Shown here: positions 1 through 9,644 of the stretch, in pieces
Position numbering within the stretch: position 1 is the first letter of the stretch
How the letters are laid out: each line of letters opens with the position of its first letter
Assembly: GCF_000963005.1 (NCBI RefSeq)
Contig: NZ_JZHZ01000007.1
Span: 3,008,056-3,072,055, forward strand
Length of the DNA stretch: 64,000 bases
Source of the DNA: Xanthomonas sp. GPE 39
GTDB lineage: Bacteria > Pseudomonadota > Gammaproteobacteria > Xanthomonadales > Xanthomonadaceae
Direction of reading: 5' to 3'
Notes under the pieces: model-generated
The model's database searches: none
Seen by the model: the letters and a program-made list of their open reading frames with translations, nothing else
Told to the model about the DNA's origin: nothing
Made by a program: the position numbers and the translations under genes

Positions 1-280
1 GCACGCCGGCATCGGCAGCGGCGAGTTCCGGCGCCAACGGCAATGGCAAGGCGTAGGGATTGAGGTCGTGATACGTCGGGCACGGCACACTGGCCGCCTG
101 CAGCGCCAACGCATCTTCGTTGCGCCAACCGTCGGCGTGAGGCTCGCAGCCGCTGGCGACCGGCTTCATGCCGACCGCGCGTTGACCGCGCGCGCGCAAA
201 GCATGCAGCAGCGCGGTGCTGGCGATGGTCTTGCCGATGCCGGTATCGGTGCCGGTCACGTAGAAGGCGGGAAAACGCAT
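1..280 (-). CDS. bioD: Dethiobiotin synthetase, N-terminal part (cut by window edge)
   Basis: The reverse strand encodes a protein starting MRFPAFYVTGTDTGIGKT, the ATP-binding P-loop typical of dethiobiotin synthetase, followed by KPVASGCE, which matches the family's substrate-binding Lys/Pro/Ser segment. The enzyme closes the ureido ring of dethiobiotin from diaminopelargonate, CO2 and ATP in cytosolic biotin synthesis. About 93 codons are visible and the C-terminal part lies beyond base 1. The ATG at 278-280 sits directly before the glycine-rich motif, so the start is well supported. No other biotin gene is visible in the window. Confidence 0.88.
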   Translation of the reverse strand, partial: MRFPAFYVTGTDTGIGKTIASTALLHALRARGQRAVGMKPVASGCEPHADGWRNEDALALQAASVPCPTYHDLNPYALPLPLAPELAAADAGV

Positions 281-402
281 GACGAAAGCCTGTGGATTGA
301 CCGGCAAAACGCGCGGCGGCGCGCAGGATAGCCGGCAACGCAGCCGGCGTCAGCCCTGCGACGACGACTTGCCGAGGCAGGTCGCACTGCTAGACTCGGC
401 GG

Positions 403-885
403 ATGTTCGCGTCCTCCTCGCTCACCGGCAGCAAGCCGGAACAGTACGCCCAGTTACTCGCTCAGGCGCGTGCACTGGTCGCCGGCGAACCCGATCGCAT
501 CGCCAATGCCGCCAATCTGGCAGCGCTGGTGTACCACGCGTTGCCACGACTGAACTGGGTCGGTTTCTACCTCTACGATGGCAAGGAGCTGGTGGTCGGG
601 CCATTCCAGGGCCTGCCGGCGTGCGTGCGCATTCCATTGCACAAGGGCGTGTGCGGGGCTGCCGCCAGCAGCGGGCAAACTCAGCGCATCGACGATGTGG
701 AAGCATTCCCCGGGCACATCGCCTGCGATGCGGCCTCGCGCTCGGAACTGGTCGTACCGCTGCTACGCCATGGCACTCTGATCGGCGTGTTCGATCTGGA
801 TAGCCCAGACTTGGCCCGCTTCGACGCAGACGACCAATGCGGCCTGGAAGCCATCGCACAAGTCTTCGTCGACAGCCTGGGATAA
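403..885 (+). CDS. msrC: Free methionine-(R)-sulfoxide reductase (GAF domain)
   Basis: A 160-residue single GAF-domain protein. The family signature is clear: NWVGFY at about 51-56, GPFQG, then Cys74 (ACVRI), Cys84 (GVCG) and Cys108 (HIACD). These three cysteines correspond to the redox set of the fRMsr/YebR family, which reduces free methionine-(R)-sulfoxide using thioredoxin. Length is normal for the family. The ATG at 403 precedes a typical short N-terminus. The next gene starts 10 bases downstream on the same strand, so co-transcription is likely. A generic GAF sensor is less likely because all three cysteines are kept. Confidence 0.88.
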   Translation: MFASSSLTGSKPEQYAQLLAQARALVAGEPDRIANAANLAALVYHALPRLNWVGFYLYDGKELVVGPFQGLPACVRIPLHKGVCGAAASSGQTQRIDDVEAFPGHIACDAASRSELVVPLLRHGTLIGVFDLDSPDLARFDADDQCGLEAIAQVFVDSLG

Positions 886-895
886 GCACGTCGCG

Positions 896-1288
896 ATGGG
901 TCCGACCAAGCTGCGCAACATCGGCCCCAAGAGCACCGCCTGGCTGCGTCAGGTGGGCGTGCATACACCGCAGGATCTGGCAGCGATCGGCGCGATTGGT
1001 GTCTTCCTCAAGGTCAAGCGTGCCGGCTTCAAACCCAGCCTCAACCTGCTGTACTCGCTGGAAGGCGCGTTACGCGACTGCCATTGGCAGGAACTGCCCG
1101 CAGCCCGGCGCACGCAGTTGCTGAGCGAGCTGGAAACCGCCACAAGCGCATTGCCGGCCGCCCATGGCCGACCAATGGCCGCGCCAGTGGCGACCACCGG
1201 TTTCGCTCACGACGACGACGACGCCCACGACAGCACTGCGGACGACGAGGACCCCACATGCCAGGCTGGCACCAGCGCGATCGACTGA
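896..1288 (+). CDS. TfoX C-terminal-domain protein
   Basis: A 130-residue protein whose first ~80 residues (IGPKSTAWLRQVGVHTPQDL, then LYSLEGAL and HWQELP) match the TfoX_C helix-hairpin-helix-like domain found at the end of competence regulators such as TfoX/Sxy. The N-terminal TfoX domain is absent, as in many stand-alone Xanthomonas homologues, and the last ~45 residues are a low-complexity Asp-rich tail (DDDDAHD). A role in competence or transcription cannot be assumed from this domain alone. It follows the msrC-type gene closely and precedes the cobalamin riboswitch region. Confidence 0.7.
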   Translation: MGPTKLRNIGPKSTAWLRQVGVHTPQDLAAIGAIGVFLKVKRAGFKPSLNLLYSLEGALRDCHWQELPAARRTQLLSELETATSALPAAHGRPMAAPVATTGFAHDDDDAHDSTADDEDPTCQAGTSAID

Positions 1289-1345
1289 ACCGCGCCACAA
1301 TGGCGTACAATCGGGCCGCTTCAAGGTAACCCGCTGGCTCCGGCC

Positions 1346-1500
1346 CGCAGGTTGAAACGGGAAACCGGTGCGTCTTGCGACAACATCGGCGCTGTCCTCG
1401 CCACGGTAAGCGATCCGCGCTGACGACCCGCCCCGACGACGACCCGCACCGCTGTGCCATGGCATGGCAAGCGTCGCAGCCGGGAGGTTCGCCATCGCCA
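1346..1500 (+). promoter_or_regulatory. Cobalamin (AdoCbl) riboswitch upstream of btuB
   Basis: The long non-coding leader of btuB carries recognisable cobalamin-aptamer blocks in order: GGTTGAAACGGGAAACCGGTG near 1349-1370, the core CGCTGTCCTCGCCACGGTAA near 1390-1410 (consensus CGCTGCCCCCGCAACTGTAA), and a B12-box-like GCAGCCGGGAGGTTCGCC at 1476-1493. The following ~145 bases up to the ATG at 1646 would hold the expression platform, probably controlling translation. Family knowledge: such elements repress outer-membrane B12 receptors when adenosylcobalamin is plentiful. Exact ends are approximate because no covariance search was possible. Confidence 0.85.
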
Positions 1501-1645
1501 GCCCGCAGACCGTCCTTGCAGTTCACTGGTTGCGATGCGGGGGGCGTCGCGCGTGCCGCGCCGTGTTTGGCGCTGTCCGTTTGCCTCTCCGATTCGTGAC
1601 TCCCTTGCTGTCACAGCGCGTGCTCGCGCGCCGGAGTTGCTGCCC

Positions 1646-3517
1646 ATGTCGTCCCACTTGCTTTCGGTCGCGGTCGTGTCCGCCCTGTTCCTACCTGCGC
1701 TGGCGCTTGCTGCCGATGCCGCCAACGATCTCGATCAGGTCCTAGTCACCGCCACCCGCACCCAGATCGCAGTGGAAGACAGCGTGGTGCCGGCACAGGT
1801 CATCGACCGCGCCGAGATCGAACGCAGCCAGGCCGATTCGCTGGCGCAGTTGCTGCAGGGGCGTGCCGGCATTGGCATCTCCAACCAGGGCGGACTGGGC
1901 AAGTTGACCACCCTGAACCTGCGCGGCAGCGAATCCGACCACGTGCTGGTGCTGGTGGACGGCGTGCGCATCGGCTCGGCGAGCGCCGGCCTGGCTGCAT
2001 TCCAGGACTTGCCGCTGAGCCAGATCGAACGCATCGAGATCGTGCGCGGCCCGCGTTCAAGCCTGTACGGCTCCGACGCCATCGGCGGTGTCATCCAGAT
2101 TTTCACCCGCCACGCCGGCCAAGGCTTCCAACAGAACCTGAGCCTGGGCGGCGGCAGCGATGGCCTACGCGAAGCCAGCGCCGGCTTCAGCAACCGTGGC
2201 AACCGCGGCTGGCTCGCCGTACAAAGCGGCTACCAAAAGACCACCGGCATCAACGCCTGCAACGGCTCGGCCACGCTGTTCGCGGGCTGCTTCGTCGACC
2301 AGCCCGACCGCGATGGCTACCGTAACGTCTCGCTGAGCGCACGCGGTGGCTACGCGCTGAGCGAGACGCTGCGAGTCACGGGTCAGGCGCTGAACATCGA
2401 CAGCCGCAATGAATACGATGGCGACCCGGTATACGCCGGCAACGAGGCCGACAACACTCAGCAGGTGTTCGGCGGCACCCTGGACTGGACGCCATCCGAG
2501 CGCCTACACCTGAGCACGCAACTCGGCCGCAATGTCGACGATGCCCACAGCTACTACCGCGCCCCGGGCAGCCGCACGCGCGATTTCGTCAGCACCTTCG
2601 ACAGCCGCCGCGATACCGCAGCGGCACAGGGCGACATCACCCTGAGCGAAGGCCACCTGCTCAGCGTCGGCAGCGACTGGCAGCGCGAACAAGTGACCAG
2701 CACCACCGCCTTCGACGTCGACAGCCGCCGCAACACCGGCGTGTTCGCCGAATACCAAGGCCATTTCGGCGCACAACAGCTACAGGCCAGCGTGCGCAGC
2801 GACGACAACCAACAATTTGGCGAACACACCACCGGTAGCCTCGGCTGGGGCCTGGGCCTGGGCGGCGGGGTCAAGCTCACCGCCAGCATCGGCACCGGCT
2901 TCAAGGCGCCGACCTTCAACGACCTGTATTTCCCCTTCGCCGGCAATCCAGCACTGAAACCGGAGAAGTCCAAGAGCGGCAATCTGGGCGTGGCGCAGTA
3001 CGCCGACACCTGGAACTGGACCTTCAACGCCTACGAAACCCGCGTCGATGACTTGATTTCCTACGACGCCGCTACCTTCCTGCCGGTGAACGTGGACAAG
3101 GCACGCATCCGCGGTGCCGAGCTGACCGGTTATGCGGCACTGGCAGGCTGGGAACTGTCGGCGCAACTGAGCCATACCGATCCACGCAATCGCAGCGACA
3201 GCGACAACCGCGACAACTGGCTGGCGCGGCGCGCGCAGAATACCGGCCGACTGGATGTGGATCGTGGCGTCGGGCCGATCAAGTTCGGCATCACCGCATT
3301 CGGCAGTGGTCACCGCTACGACGACGCGGCCAACCAGGTGCGCCTGAGCGGCTACGGCACGGTCGATCTGCGTGTGGAATACGCCTTCGCGCCGGACTGG
3401 ACACTACAGGCCAAGGCCAGCAACGTGTTCGACCGCAGCTACCAGACCGTGAATTGGTACAACCAACTAGGCCGCGAGTACGGCCTGACCCTGCGCTACG
3501 CGCCAGCGGCACGCTGA
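1646..3517 (+). CDS. btuB: TonB-dependent vitamin B12 receptor
   Basis: A 623-residue outer-membrane receptor. Residues 1-23 form a signal peptide ending ALALA. A TonB box-like stretch (DQVLVTATRT) follows, then the plug domain (VPAQVIDRAEIE, LNLRGSESDHVLVLVDG, RIEIVRGPRSSLYGSDAIGG) and a 22-strand-type barrel ending in an aromatic strand YGLTLRY. Length and plug motifs match BtuB (about 600 residues). The cobalamin riboswitch in its leader strongly supports B12 as substrate. The ATG at 1646 was chosen over the longer open frame because it begins the signal peptide and has GGAG about 10 bases upstream. It ends in a convergent arrangement with gph. Confidence 0.92.
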   Translation: MSSHLLSVAVVSALFLPALALAADAANDLDQVLVTATRTQIAVEDSVVPAQVIDRAEIERSQADSLAQLLQGRAGIGISNQGGLGKLTTLNLRGSESDHVLVLVDGVRIGSASAGLAAFQDLPLSQIERIEIVRGPRSSLYGSDAIGGVIQIFTRHAGQGFQQNLSLGGGSDGLREASAGFSNRGNRGWLAVQSGYQKTTGINACNGSATLFAGCFVDQPDRDGYRNVSLSARGGYALSETLRVTGQALNIDSRNEYDGDPVYAGNEADNTQQVFGGTLDWTPSERLHLSTQLGRNVDDAHSYYRAPGSRTRDFVSTFDSRRDTAAAQGDITLSEGHLLSVGSDWQREQVTSTTAFDVDSRRNTGVFAEYQGHFGAQQLQASVRSDDNQQFGEHTTGSLGWGLGLGGGVKLTASIGTGFKAPTFNDLYFPFAGNPALKPEKSKSGNLGVAQYADTWNWTFNAYETRVDDLISYDAATFLPVNVDKARIRGAELTGYAALAGWELSAQLSHTDPRNRSDSDNRDNWLARRAQNTGRLDVDRGVGPIKFGITAFGSGHRYDDAANQVRLSGYGTVDLRVEYAFAPDWTLQAKASNVFDRSYQTVNWYNQLGREYGLTLRYAPAAR

Positions 3518-3528
3518 GCGCTCACCAC

Positions 3529-3552
3529 GCGCTGCGGCCCATGCCGCAGCGC
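3529..3552. terminator. Perfect 10-bp hairpin between convergent btuB and gph
   Basis: GCGCTGCGGC pairs perfectly with GCCGCAGCGC across a four-base CCAT loop, 12 bases after the btuB stop and about 45 bases from the end of the converging gph gene. It could stop transcription from either side. There is no U-run on the btuB side, so it is not a classical intrinsic terminator and may instead stabilise mRNA 3' ends. Confidence 0.4.
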
Positions 3553-3596
3553 GCGCGGCGACTGAGCGAGATAGGCATGCGCTCGAACCTCACGGT

Positions 3597-4250
3597 TCAG
3601 CGCAAGCGCAATAATTCGCGCAGGTCGTCCATCAACAGCACGACATCGACCGTGGCTAAATCCAAGTCGCGCCGATAGCCATAACGCACCAACGCCACAG
3701 GCATGCCGGCGGCATGCGCTGCCTGCACATCGGTGGCGGAATCGCCCACCATCAGGCAGCGCGACGGCGGCTGCGCGAACTGTCGCGCCAGGTGCAGTAA
3801 CGGTGCCGGGCTGGGCTTGCGCTCGGACAGGCTATCGCCGCCGAGCACCGCTGCAAACGCATCGGCCAGGCCGAGATGACCCAGCAACGGCGATACCAAG
3901 GCAACCGGCTTGTTAGTGCACAGCGCTAGCGTGATACCGGCTGCGCGCAACTGCGCCAGCGCCTCGGCCACGCCCGGATACAAACGCGGACTGCGCAACA
4001 GACAGTCCGCGTAGTGACGCATGAAAACCGGCATCACCACATCAATCGGCGTGGCATCGTGGGCGTGCCGCCATGCACGCTCGACCAACGTGCGCACACC
4101 TTCGCCGATCCAGCCGAGCACGCTGGCCTCAGCCACGCGCGTCAGGCCGAACGCGCTCAGCGTGCGATTGAGCGCTTCGGCGATGTCGGCGCCGCTGTCC
4201 ACCAAGGTACCGTCCAGATCGAACACCACCACTGCATAAGGAAACGTCAT
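3597..4250 (-). CDS. gph: Phosphoglycolate phosphatase (HAD family)
   Basis: A 217-residue HAD hydrolase beginning MTFPYAVVVFDLDGTLVDSG, with motif I Asp-x-Asp, motif II in ALCTNKP, the conserved Lys in SERKPSP and motif III MVGDSATDVQAA. It is closest to Gph/PgpB-type phosphatases, which dephosphorylate 2-phosphoglycolate arising from DNA repair. The ATG at 4250 was chosen because it starts exactly at the HAD core; a longer frame upstream has no conserved content. Other HAD phosphatases share these motifs, so the substrate is inferred. dinB lies about 110 bases away, ending at 4362. Confidence 0.78.
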   Translation of the reverse strand: MTFPYAVVVFDLDGTLVDSGADIAEALNRTLSAFGLTRVAEASVLGWIGEGVRTLVERAWRHAHDATPIDVVMPVFMRHYADCLLRSPRLYPGVAEALAQLRAAGITLALCTNKPVALVSPLLGHLGLADAFAAVLGGDSLSERKPSPAPLLHLARQFAQPPSRCLMVGDSATDVQAAHAAGMPVALVRYGYRRDLDLATVDVVLLMDDLRELLRLR

Positions 4251-4361
4251 CTGGTTGCTGTGCTCGCGAAGAAGGCAGGCATTGTAGGCGTGGCCATGTT
4301 GCGACCGACACTCACCTGTACATCGGCAGCCGGGTGACGTGCAATACACCGCACGCCCAGA

Positions 4362-5423
4362 TCAGGCAAACAACTGCCCCTGCATCTGCCCCGGCTCACG
4401 CTCATGGAAACCGGATAATCCCACTCCCACCAGGCGATAGCGCGTGGATGCGGGCAAGTCCACACGCTGGCGCAGCGCCAGCGCGATATCGATCAGCGAC
4501 TGCAACGACTCTGGCGGCTGCTCCGGAGTAAAACTGCGGGTGAGAATACGAAACTGCGCGGTCTTGAGTTTCAGCACGACGGTGCGGGCAACACGGTCGG
4601 TGCGACGGGTGGCGTTCCAGGTTTTTTCCGCCAGACGCCGGATCGCCGGCTCCAGCGCTTCAAGAGGCAGATCTTCGGCGAAGGTGTCCTCGGAAGAGAT
4701 CGATTGCACCGGCTGGTCCGATTCCACAGCACGCTCGTCGATGCCACGCGCACGCTGGTACAAGCGCAGGCCGAAACTGCCGAAACGCGCTTCCAGTTCC
4801 GCTTCGCTGCAATCACGCAGGTCGCCAACGGTGACGATCCCCAGCGCCGCCAACTTGCTCTGCATGACCTTGCCCACGCCCGGCACCTTGTTCACCGGCA
4901 GTGGGGTCAGGAAGGCTTCCACGCGATGCGGTTGAATCACGAACTGACCATCGGGCTTACGCCAGTCAGAGGCGATCTTGGCCAGGAATTTGTTCGGTGC
5001 AATGCCCGCCGATGCGGTCAATGCGGTTTCTTCGCGAATCTGTGCGCGGATGGTCTGGGCGATCTCGGTCGCGGCGGCAGGCCCGTCCTTGGGCGTGGTC
5101 ACGTCCAGATATGCCTCGTCCAGCGACAGCGGCTCGATCAGATCGGTATGCCGCTGGAAGATCTCCCGCACCTGGCGCGACACCGCCTTGTAGCGAGCGA
5201 AATCCGGCGGCACGAAAATCGCATCCGGACATAACCGTTCTGCACGCAGCGCCGGCATCGCCGAACGCACGCCAAATACGCGGGCTTCGTAGGATGCGGC
5301 GCACACCACCGAGCGCATGCCGCGCCACGCCACCACCACCGGCTTGCCACGCAATGCGGGATCGTCACGCTGCTCCACGGACGCGTAGAACGCATCCATG
5401 TCCACGTGAATGATCTTGCGCAT
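4362..5423 (-). CDS. dinB: DNA polymerase IV
   Basis: A 353-residue Y-family translesion polymerase starting MRKIIHVDMDAFYASVEQRD. The catalytic acidic residues are visible in HVDMDAF and SLDEAYLDVT, followed by the thumb helix-hairpin-helix (PGVGKVMQSKLAALGI) and a little-finger domain near LKLKTAQFRILTRS. Length fits DinB, and the C-terminus ends QLFA. A beta-clamp-binding motif is likely at the end (GQLFA). The ATG at 5423 is the first codon of the conserved core. The neighbourhood gives no SOS context that I can identify. Confidence 0.93.
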   Translation of the reverse strand: MRKIIHVDMDAFYASVEQRDDPALRGKPVVVAWRGMRSVVCAASYEARVFGVRSAMPALRAERLCPDAIFVPPDFARYKAVSRQVREIFQRHTDLIEPLSLDEAYLDVTTPKDGPAAATEIAQTIRAQIREETALTASAGIAPNKFLAKIASDWRKPDGQFVIQPHRVEAFLTPLPVNKVPGVGKVMQSKLAALGIVTVGDLRDCSEAELEARFGSFGLRLYQRARGIDERAVESDQPVQSISSEDTFAEDLPLEALEPAIRRLAEKTWNATRRTDRVARTVVLKLKTAQFRILTRSFTPEQPPESLQSLIDIALALRQRVDLPASTRYRLVGVGLSGFHEREPGQMQGQLFA

Positions 5424-5706
5424 CGGCCCTACACCCTCCCCCTACGGATGGTGGCGGCATGATACGCGCAAGCCCCGCGCATGGAGGAAGACTGCATCAC
5501 TCGATCCACCCCAGCGCAACCCGGAGGCGGCTGGCGGACACGATACGAAAGCTGCGCCGTCTTTCTTCCGATTCGCGGCAGACCTCGCCACGCTTGCCGC
5601 TGCCTCCACGTTCCCGCACCGCCAGCGGCAATAGCCAGCATCAGGAACGAACGCCGCAGCAACACATCGGCGTGGCGATGACATGCCTGCGAAGCGAACG
5701 CCGCAC
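5424..5706. other. Intergenic region between dinB and prlC
   Basis: About 283 bases lie between the dinB start and the end of prlC, both read from the minus strand. I see no convincing gene, RNA or strong terminator here. It should contain the dinB promoter, but no LexA-type box was recognised by eye. Confidence 0.5.
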
Positions 5707-7728
5707 TCAGCCCGCCATCCCGTTGTGCCGCAGCAGCGCATCCAGTTCTGGCGCACGGCCGCGAAACGCGGTGAAGTTCTCCAGCGCCGGACGACTGCCG
5801 CCACGCGCCAGAATCTCGCGCAAAAAGCGCGCACCGATCGCAGCCAACTGATCCGGCGCCTCCTCGAACGCGGCATAGGCATCGGCGCTGAGCACTTCGG
5901 CCCACTTGTAGCTGTAATACCCCGCCGCATAGCCGCCAGCGAAGATATGGCTGAAGTGATGCGGGAAACGATTCCACGCCGGCGGCCGATTCACCGCCAC
6001 CGCATCACGCACGCGTTCGAGCAGTTGCAGCACGCCGGCCGCATCGACGGGAGCACTGTTGTGCAACTGCATGTCGAACAACGCAAATTCCAACTGGCGC
6101 ACGGCAAACATACCGCTTTGGTAATTCTTTGCCGCCAACATCTTGTCGAACAGCGCACGCGGCAGCGCTGCGCCGCTATCCACGTGCGCGCTCATCGCCT
6201 GTACCCGCGACCATTCCCAGCAGAAGTTCTCCATGAACTGGCTCGGAAGCTCCACGGCATCCCACTCCACGCCGTTGATGCCGGCAACGCTCAGTTCGCC
6301 GACCTGGGTCAGTAACTGGTGCAAGCCATGCCCCATCTCGTGAAAAAGAGTGACGACCTCGTTGTGAGTGAACGTCGCCGGCTTGCCGTCGCTGCCGCGA
6401 CCGAAATTGCATACCAGATACACCAACGGCGTCTGCACACCATCGGCGCGATCACGACGGTTACGGCCATCGTCCATCCAGGCGCCGCCGCGCTTGCCTT
6501 CGCGCGCGTACAGGTCCAGATAGAACTGACCAACCAAACGCCCCTGCGCATCACTGATGCGGAAAAAGCGCACATCCGGATGCCACAGCGGCGCGCTGTC
6601 GGCTTCCACACGCAAGCCGTAGAGGTCATGGATGACGCCGAACAAGCCTTCCAACACCTTCGGCTCGGTGAAATAGCGCTTCACTTCTTGCTCGGAAAAA
6701 CTGTAGCGCGCCTGCTTGAGCTGCTCACTGGCATAGGCCAGATCCCAAGCCTCCAGCGTCTCCAGCCCCAGGTGCTCGCGTGCGAAAGCTTCCAGCTCGG
6801 CACGGTCGCGCTGTGCGTAGGGCTTGGCGCGTGCAGCGAGATCGTGCAGGAATCCCAGCACTTCCTCCGGCGTGCGCGCCATCTTGGTCGCCAGCGAGTA
6901 CTCGGCATAGCTGGCGAACCCCAGCAGAGCGGCCAGTTCACTGCGCAAGGCCAGGATGCGGGCAATCGCCGCACTGTTATCCAGCGCCGGATCGCCTAAT
7001 TCCGAGGCACGGATCGCATTGGCTCGGTACAAGGTCTCGCGCAATGCGCGATCTTCAGCGTACATCTGCACCGGCAGATAGCACGGCATCTGCAAGGTGA
7101 GTTTCCAGCCTGACACATCGTCTTGCGCCGCAGCCGCGCGCGCGGCCATGACGACCTCTTCGGGCAAGCCAGCCAGGCGTGCCGGATCCTCGATCAGTAA
7201 CGACCAGGCATCGGTCGCATCGAGCACATGCTCCGAGAACGTGGCCGAAAGCGCGGACAATTCCTCCTGGATCGCGGCGAAGCGTTGCTTATCGGCCTCG
7301 CCCAGTTCCGCGCCGCCCAAGCGGAAATCACGCAACGCGTTGTCCAGCACCTTGCGCTGTGCCGGATCCAGTTCGGCGGCTGGCGCATCCGCCAGCGCGC
7401 GGTACTGTGCGAACAGCGCCAGGTTCTGTCCTAGCGCACTGGAAAAGCGCGTCACCTTGGGCAGATTGGCGTTATAGGCCTCGCGCAACGACGGCGTGTT
7501 GACCACCGCCTGCAAGTGGGTCACTACACCCCAGGCCCGTGACAGACGCTCGGTGGCATCGTCCAGCGGCGTCACGAAGGTGTCCCAGCGCAGCGGTGCG
7601 ATCCGCTCGGCCGCGGCGACCGCCGCTTCGGCTTGCGCCAGCAGCGTATCGATCGCCGGGGCGATGTGCTCGGGCTGGATCGCATCAAAACGCGGCAGCC
7701 CGGAAAAATCGAGCAGAGGATTGGTCAT
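5707..7728 (-). CDS. prlC: Oligopeptidase A (M3 metallopeptidase)
   Basis: A 673-residue zinc peptidase of the M3 family starting MTNPLLDFSGLPRFDAIQPE. The active site HEMGHGLHQLL (HExxH) is present near residue 460, with the downstream Glu zinc ligand in NGVEWDAVELPSQFMENF. Family role: cytosolic degradation of oligopeptides, including cleaved signal peptides. The ATG at 7728 has a purine-rich GAGAG upstream and matches the family N-terminus. A longer frame would run into the gene upstream. It lies 62 bases after the cysteine-degrading enzyme gene on the same strand. Confidence 0.93.
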   Translation of the reverse strand: MTNPLLDFSGLPRFDAIQPEHIAPAIDTLLAQAEAAVAAAERIAPLRWDTFVTPLDDATERLSRAWGVVTHLQAVVNTPSLREAYNANLPKVTRFSSALGQNLALFAQYRALADAPAAELDPAQRKVLDNALRDFRLGGAELGEADKQRFAAIQEELSALSATFSEHVLDATDAWSLLIEDPARLAGLPEEVVMAARAAAAQDDVSGWKLTLQMPCYLPVQMYAEDRALRETLYRANAIRASELGDPALDNSAAIARILALRSELAALLGFASYAEYSLATKMARTPEEVLGFLHDLAARAKPYAQRDRAELEAFAREHLGLETLEAWDLAYASEQLKQARYSFSEQEVKRYFTEPKVLEGLFGVIHDLYGLRVEADSAPLWHPDVRFFRISDAQGRLVGQFYLDLYAREGKRGGAWMDDGRNRRDRADGVQTPLVYLVCNFGRGSDGKPATFTHNEVVTLFHEMGHGLHQLLTQVGELSVAGINGVEWDAVELPSQFMENFCWEWSRVQAMSAHVDSGAALPRALFDKMLAAKNYQSGMFAVRQLEFALFDMQLHNSAPVDAAGVLQLLERVRDAVAVNRPPAWNRFPHHFSHIFAGGYAAGYYSYKWAEVLSADAYAAFEEAPDQLAAIGARFLREILARGGSRPALENFTAFRGRAPELDALLRHNGMAG

Positions 7729-7790
7729 CGCAGAACTCTCGGTAGTGAAGGAAGGACCGGCGACGCCAGCCGTCACGATGGAGATGGCGT

Positions 7791-8894
7791 TCATTCCAGC
7801 GCAGCACAAGGCAGCGGCGGCAGATCCCCGCCCGCCACGGCAACGGCCAGTTGCGCATCGGCGCTTTCGACATCGATGCCTTGCTGCAGATACCACTCCG
7901 GCCGGTAATAGCTATGCACGTAACGCTCGCCGCTATCGCACAGGATGGTGACGATGGAGCCCCGACGGCCCTGCGCACGCATGCGCATGGCCGCCTGCAG
8001 CACACCGACGAAATTGGTGCCGGTGGAACCGCCCACGCGCCGCCCCAAACGCGCACTGACATAACGCATCGCCGCCAGACTCAGCGCATCGGGCACTTTG
8101 ATCATGGCATCGATGCAACTGGGGATAAAGCTCGGCTCCCCTCGCGGACGCCCAATGCCTTCAATGCGCGAGCCGTTGTTACTGGTCAGGCCAGCATAAT
8201 CACGCCCAGCCAACGCCTCGCAGTAACTATCGAAGAACAGCGACACCTCTGGATCTGCGCACAGAATAAGCGTGGGGTGGCGACGGTAGCGCACGTAACG
8301 GCCGAGCGTGGCGGCGGTACCGCCGGTACCGGGGCTGCACACGATCCATTCCGGTACCGGGTAAGACTCCTCCTGCATTTGCCGGAAAATCGATTCGGCA
8401 ATGTTGTTATTGGCGCGCCAATCGGTGGCACGCTCGGCATAGAGAAACTGGTCCATGAAATGACCATCTGTCTCGCGCGCCAGTTGCAGCGACTCAGCGT
8501 GTAAATCACAAGCGCGCCCGACCAGGTGGCACCTCCCGCCCTGGAATTCGATCGCGGCAATTTTCTCCGGCGACGTCGTCGCCGGCATCACCGCAATGAA
8601 CGGCAACCCCAGCAGACGCGCGAAATAGGCCTCGGAGACTGCGGTGGAGCCACTGGATGCCTCGATCACCGGCCGCCCCTCGCGTAACCAGCCGTTCGTC
8701 AGCGCGTACAGGAACAACGAGCGCGCAAGACGGTGCTTGAGGCTGCCGGTAGGGTGGCTGGATTCGTCCTTGAAATAAAAGTCGATCCCTGGAAAACCGG
8801 GCAAATCCAGCGGAATCAGATGCGTGTCGGCCGAACGATTGAAATCGGCTTCGATCGTATGAATGGCATTGGCAACCCAAGCGCGCTGCGTCAT
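7791..8894 (-). CDS. PLP-dependent cysteine synthase-like / L-cysteine desulfhydrase (Cds1 type)
   Basis: A 367-residue fold-type II PLP enzyme. The segment [16 protein letters not shown] contains the Schiff-base lysine. It is followed by [15 protein letters not shown], the long signature [19 protein letters not shown], and a glycine-rich phosphate loop [14 protein letters not shown]. The [17 protein letters not shown] signature separates this group (Cds1-type desulfhydrases) from CysK/CysM. Expected reaction: L-cysteine to pyruvate, ammonia and H2S, although a synthase or other beta-replacement activity cannot be excluded. The ATG at 8894 begins [15 protein letters not shown], where family similarity starts. 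Confidence 0.75.
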   Translation of the reverse strand: MTQRAWVANAIHTIEADFNRSADTHLIPLDLPGFPGIDFYFKDESSHPTGSLKHRLARSLFLYALTNGWLREGRPVIEASSGSTAVSEAYFARLLGLPFIAVMPATTSPEKIAAIEFQGGRCHLVGRACDLHAESLQLARETDGHFMDQFLYAERATDWRANNNIAESIFRQMQEESYPVPEWIVCSPGTGGTAATLGRYVRYRRHPTLILCADPEVSLFFDSYCEALAGRDYAGLTSNNGSRIEGIGRPRGEPSFIPSCIDAMIKVPDALSLAAMRYVSARLGRRVGGSTGTNFVGVLQAAMRMRAQGRRGSIVTILCDSGERYVHSYYRPEWYLQQGIDVESADAQLAVAVAGGDLPPLPCAALE

Positions 8895-9164
8895 AGCAAT
8901 GTAAAAGCGGAAAGACAGCGCCCACGATACACGTCCGTCGCCATGTCCGGATGCCTCCCCCCCAGCGGCGGCGCTCGGCATACTGAACCTCCTCGCCCAC
9001 AAGGTGCGAAGTCGCCGCCACGCTGCACATCCGGCAACCCCGGGGGGGCCTGACTACAGCGAGGAGCCAATCCAAACCGTCCAACTGCATGACCGCACCG
9101 CGATCCAGAGGCAACCGCTCTCGTCGCGGCCCGAGCGGGCGCCACCATAGCGCCGTGCACGCCC

Positions 9165-9644
9165 TCAAACTTGGAAGTGCAACGTCGTCTCCGTCGCGGC
9201 CAGTGCCCGACGCGGCGGGCGCAAGGCACCCAGGGTCACGACCAGATCACGATAGCTGCGTGCGAGTTGCTCGAACAGTTCCGCGTCGCTGGCACGCGTC
9301 TCGGCGACCGCATGGTAAGCGCCCCGACCAAGATCGATGAAGTAATCCACGCTGACCCGACGCCGCGCCGCCAGACCGGGGAATAACCCGGCAATCAACA
9401 GACAGCTATCGCCAACCTCACGCAACGCATCGGCACGGGCACCACCGACCTGCTCCTGCGCATGCAGCCAGGCAAGCGCCTGAGTGCGCGCCAGCAACTG
9501 TGCATCGCGCTGGTAGCGCAACAGCACGAACACCAGATAGTGCTCGCGCGACACATCCAAAGGCCGTCCCAATCGCTGAGCGGCCTCCTGTACCAACGCC
9601 TGCCATAGCGCGGCCGGCGCCCCCTGTCTGAAAGACTCATGCAT
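9165..9644 (-). CDS. Conserved hypothetical protein, 159 aa
   Basis: A 159-residue soluble, mostly alpha-helical protein beginning MHESFRQGAPAALWQALVQE. It has a strong ribosome binding site (AGGAGG) six to nine bases before the ATG, which supports a real gene. No catalytic motif was recognised; the middle contains LARTQALAWLHAQEQVGG and SCLLIAGLFPG, and the C-terminal half continues YFIDLGRGAYHAVAETRAS and FEQLARSYRDLVVTL. The pattern resembles uncharacterised Xanthomonadaceae proteins. Function is unknown. The codon usage is native. Confidence 0.65.
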   Translation of the reverse strand: MHESFRQGAPAALWQALVQEAAQRLGRPLDVSREHYLVFVLLRYQRDAQLLARTQALAWLHAQEQVGGARADALREVGDSCLLIAGLFPGLAARRRVSVDYFIDLGRGAYHAVAETRASDAELFEQLARSYRDLVVTLGALRPPRRALAATETTLHFQV

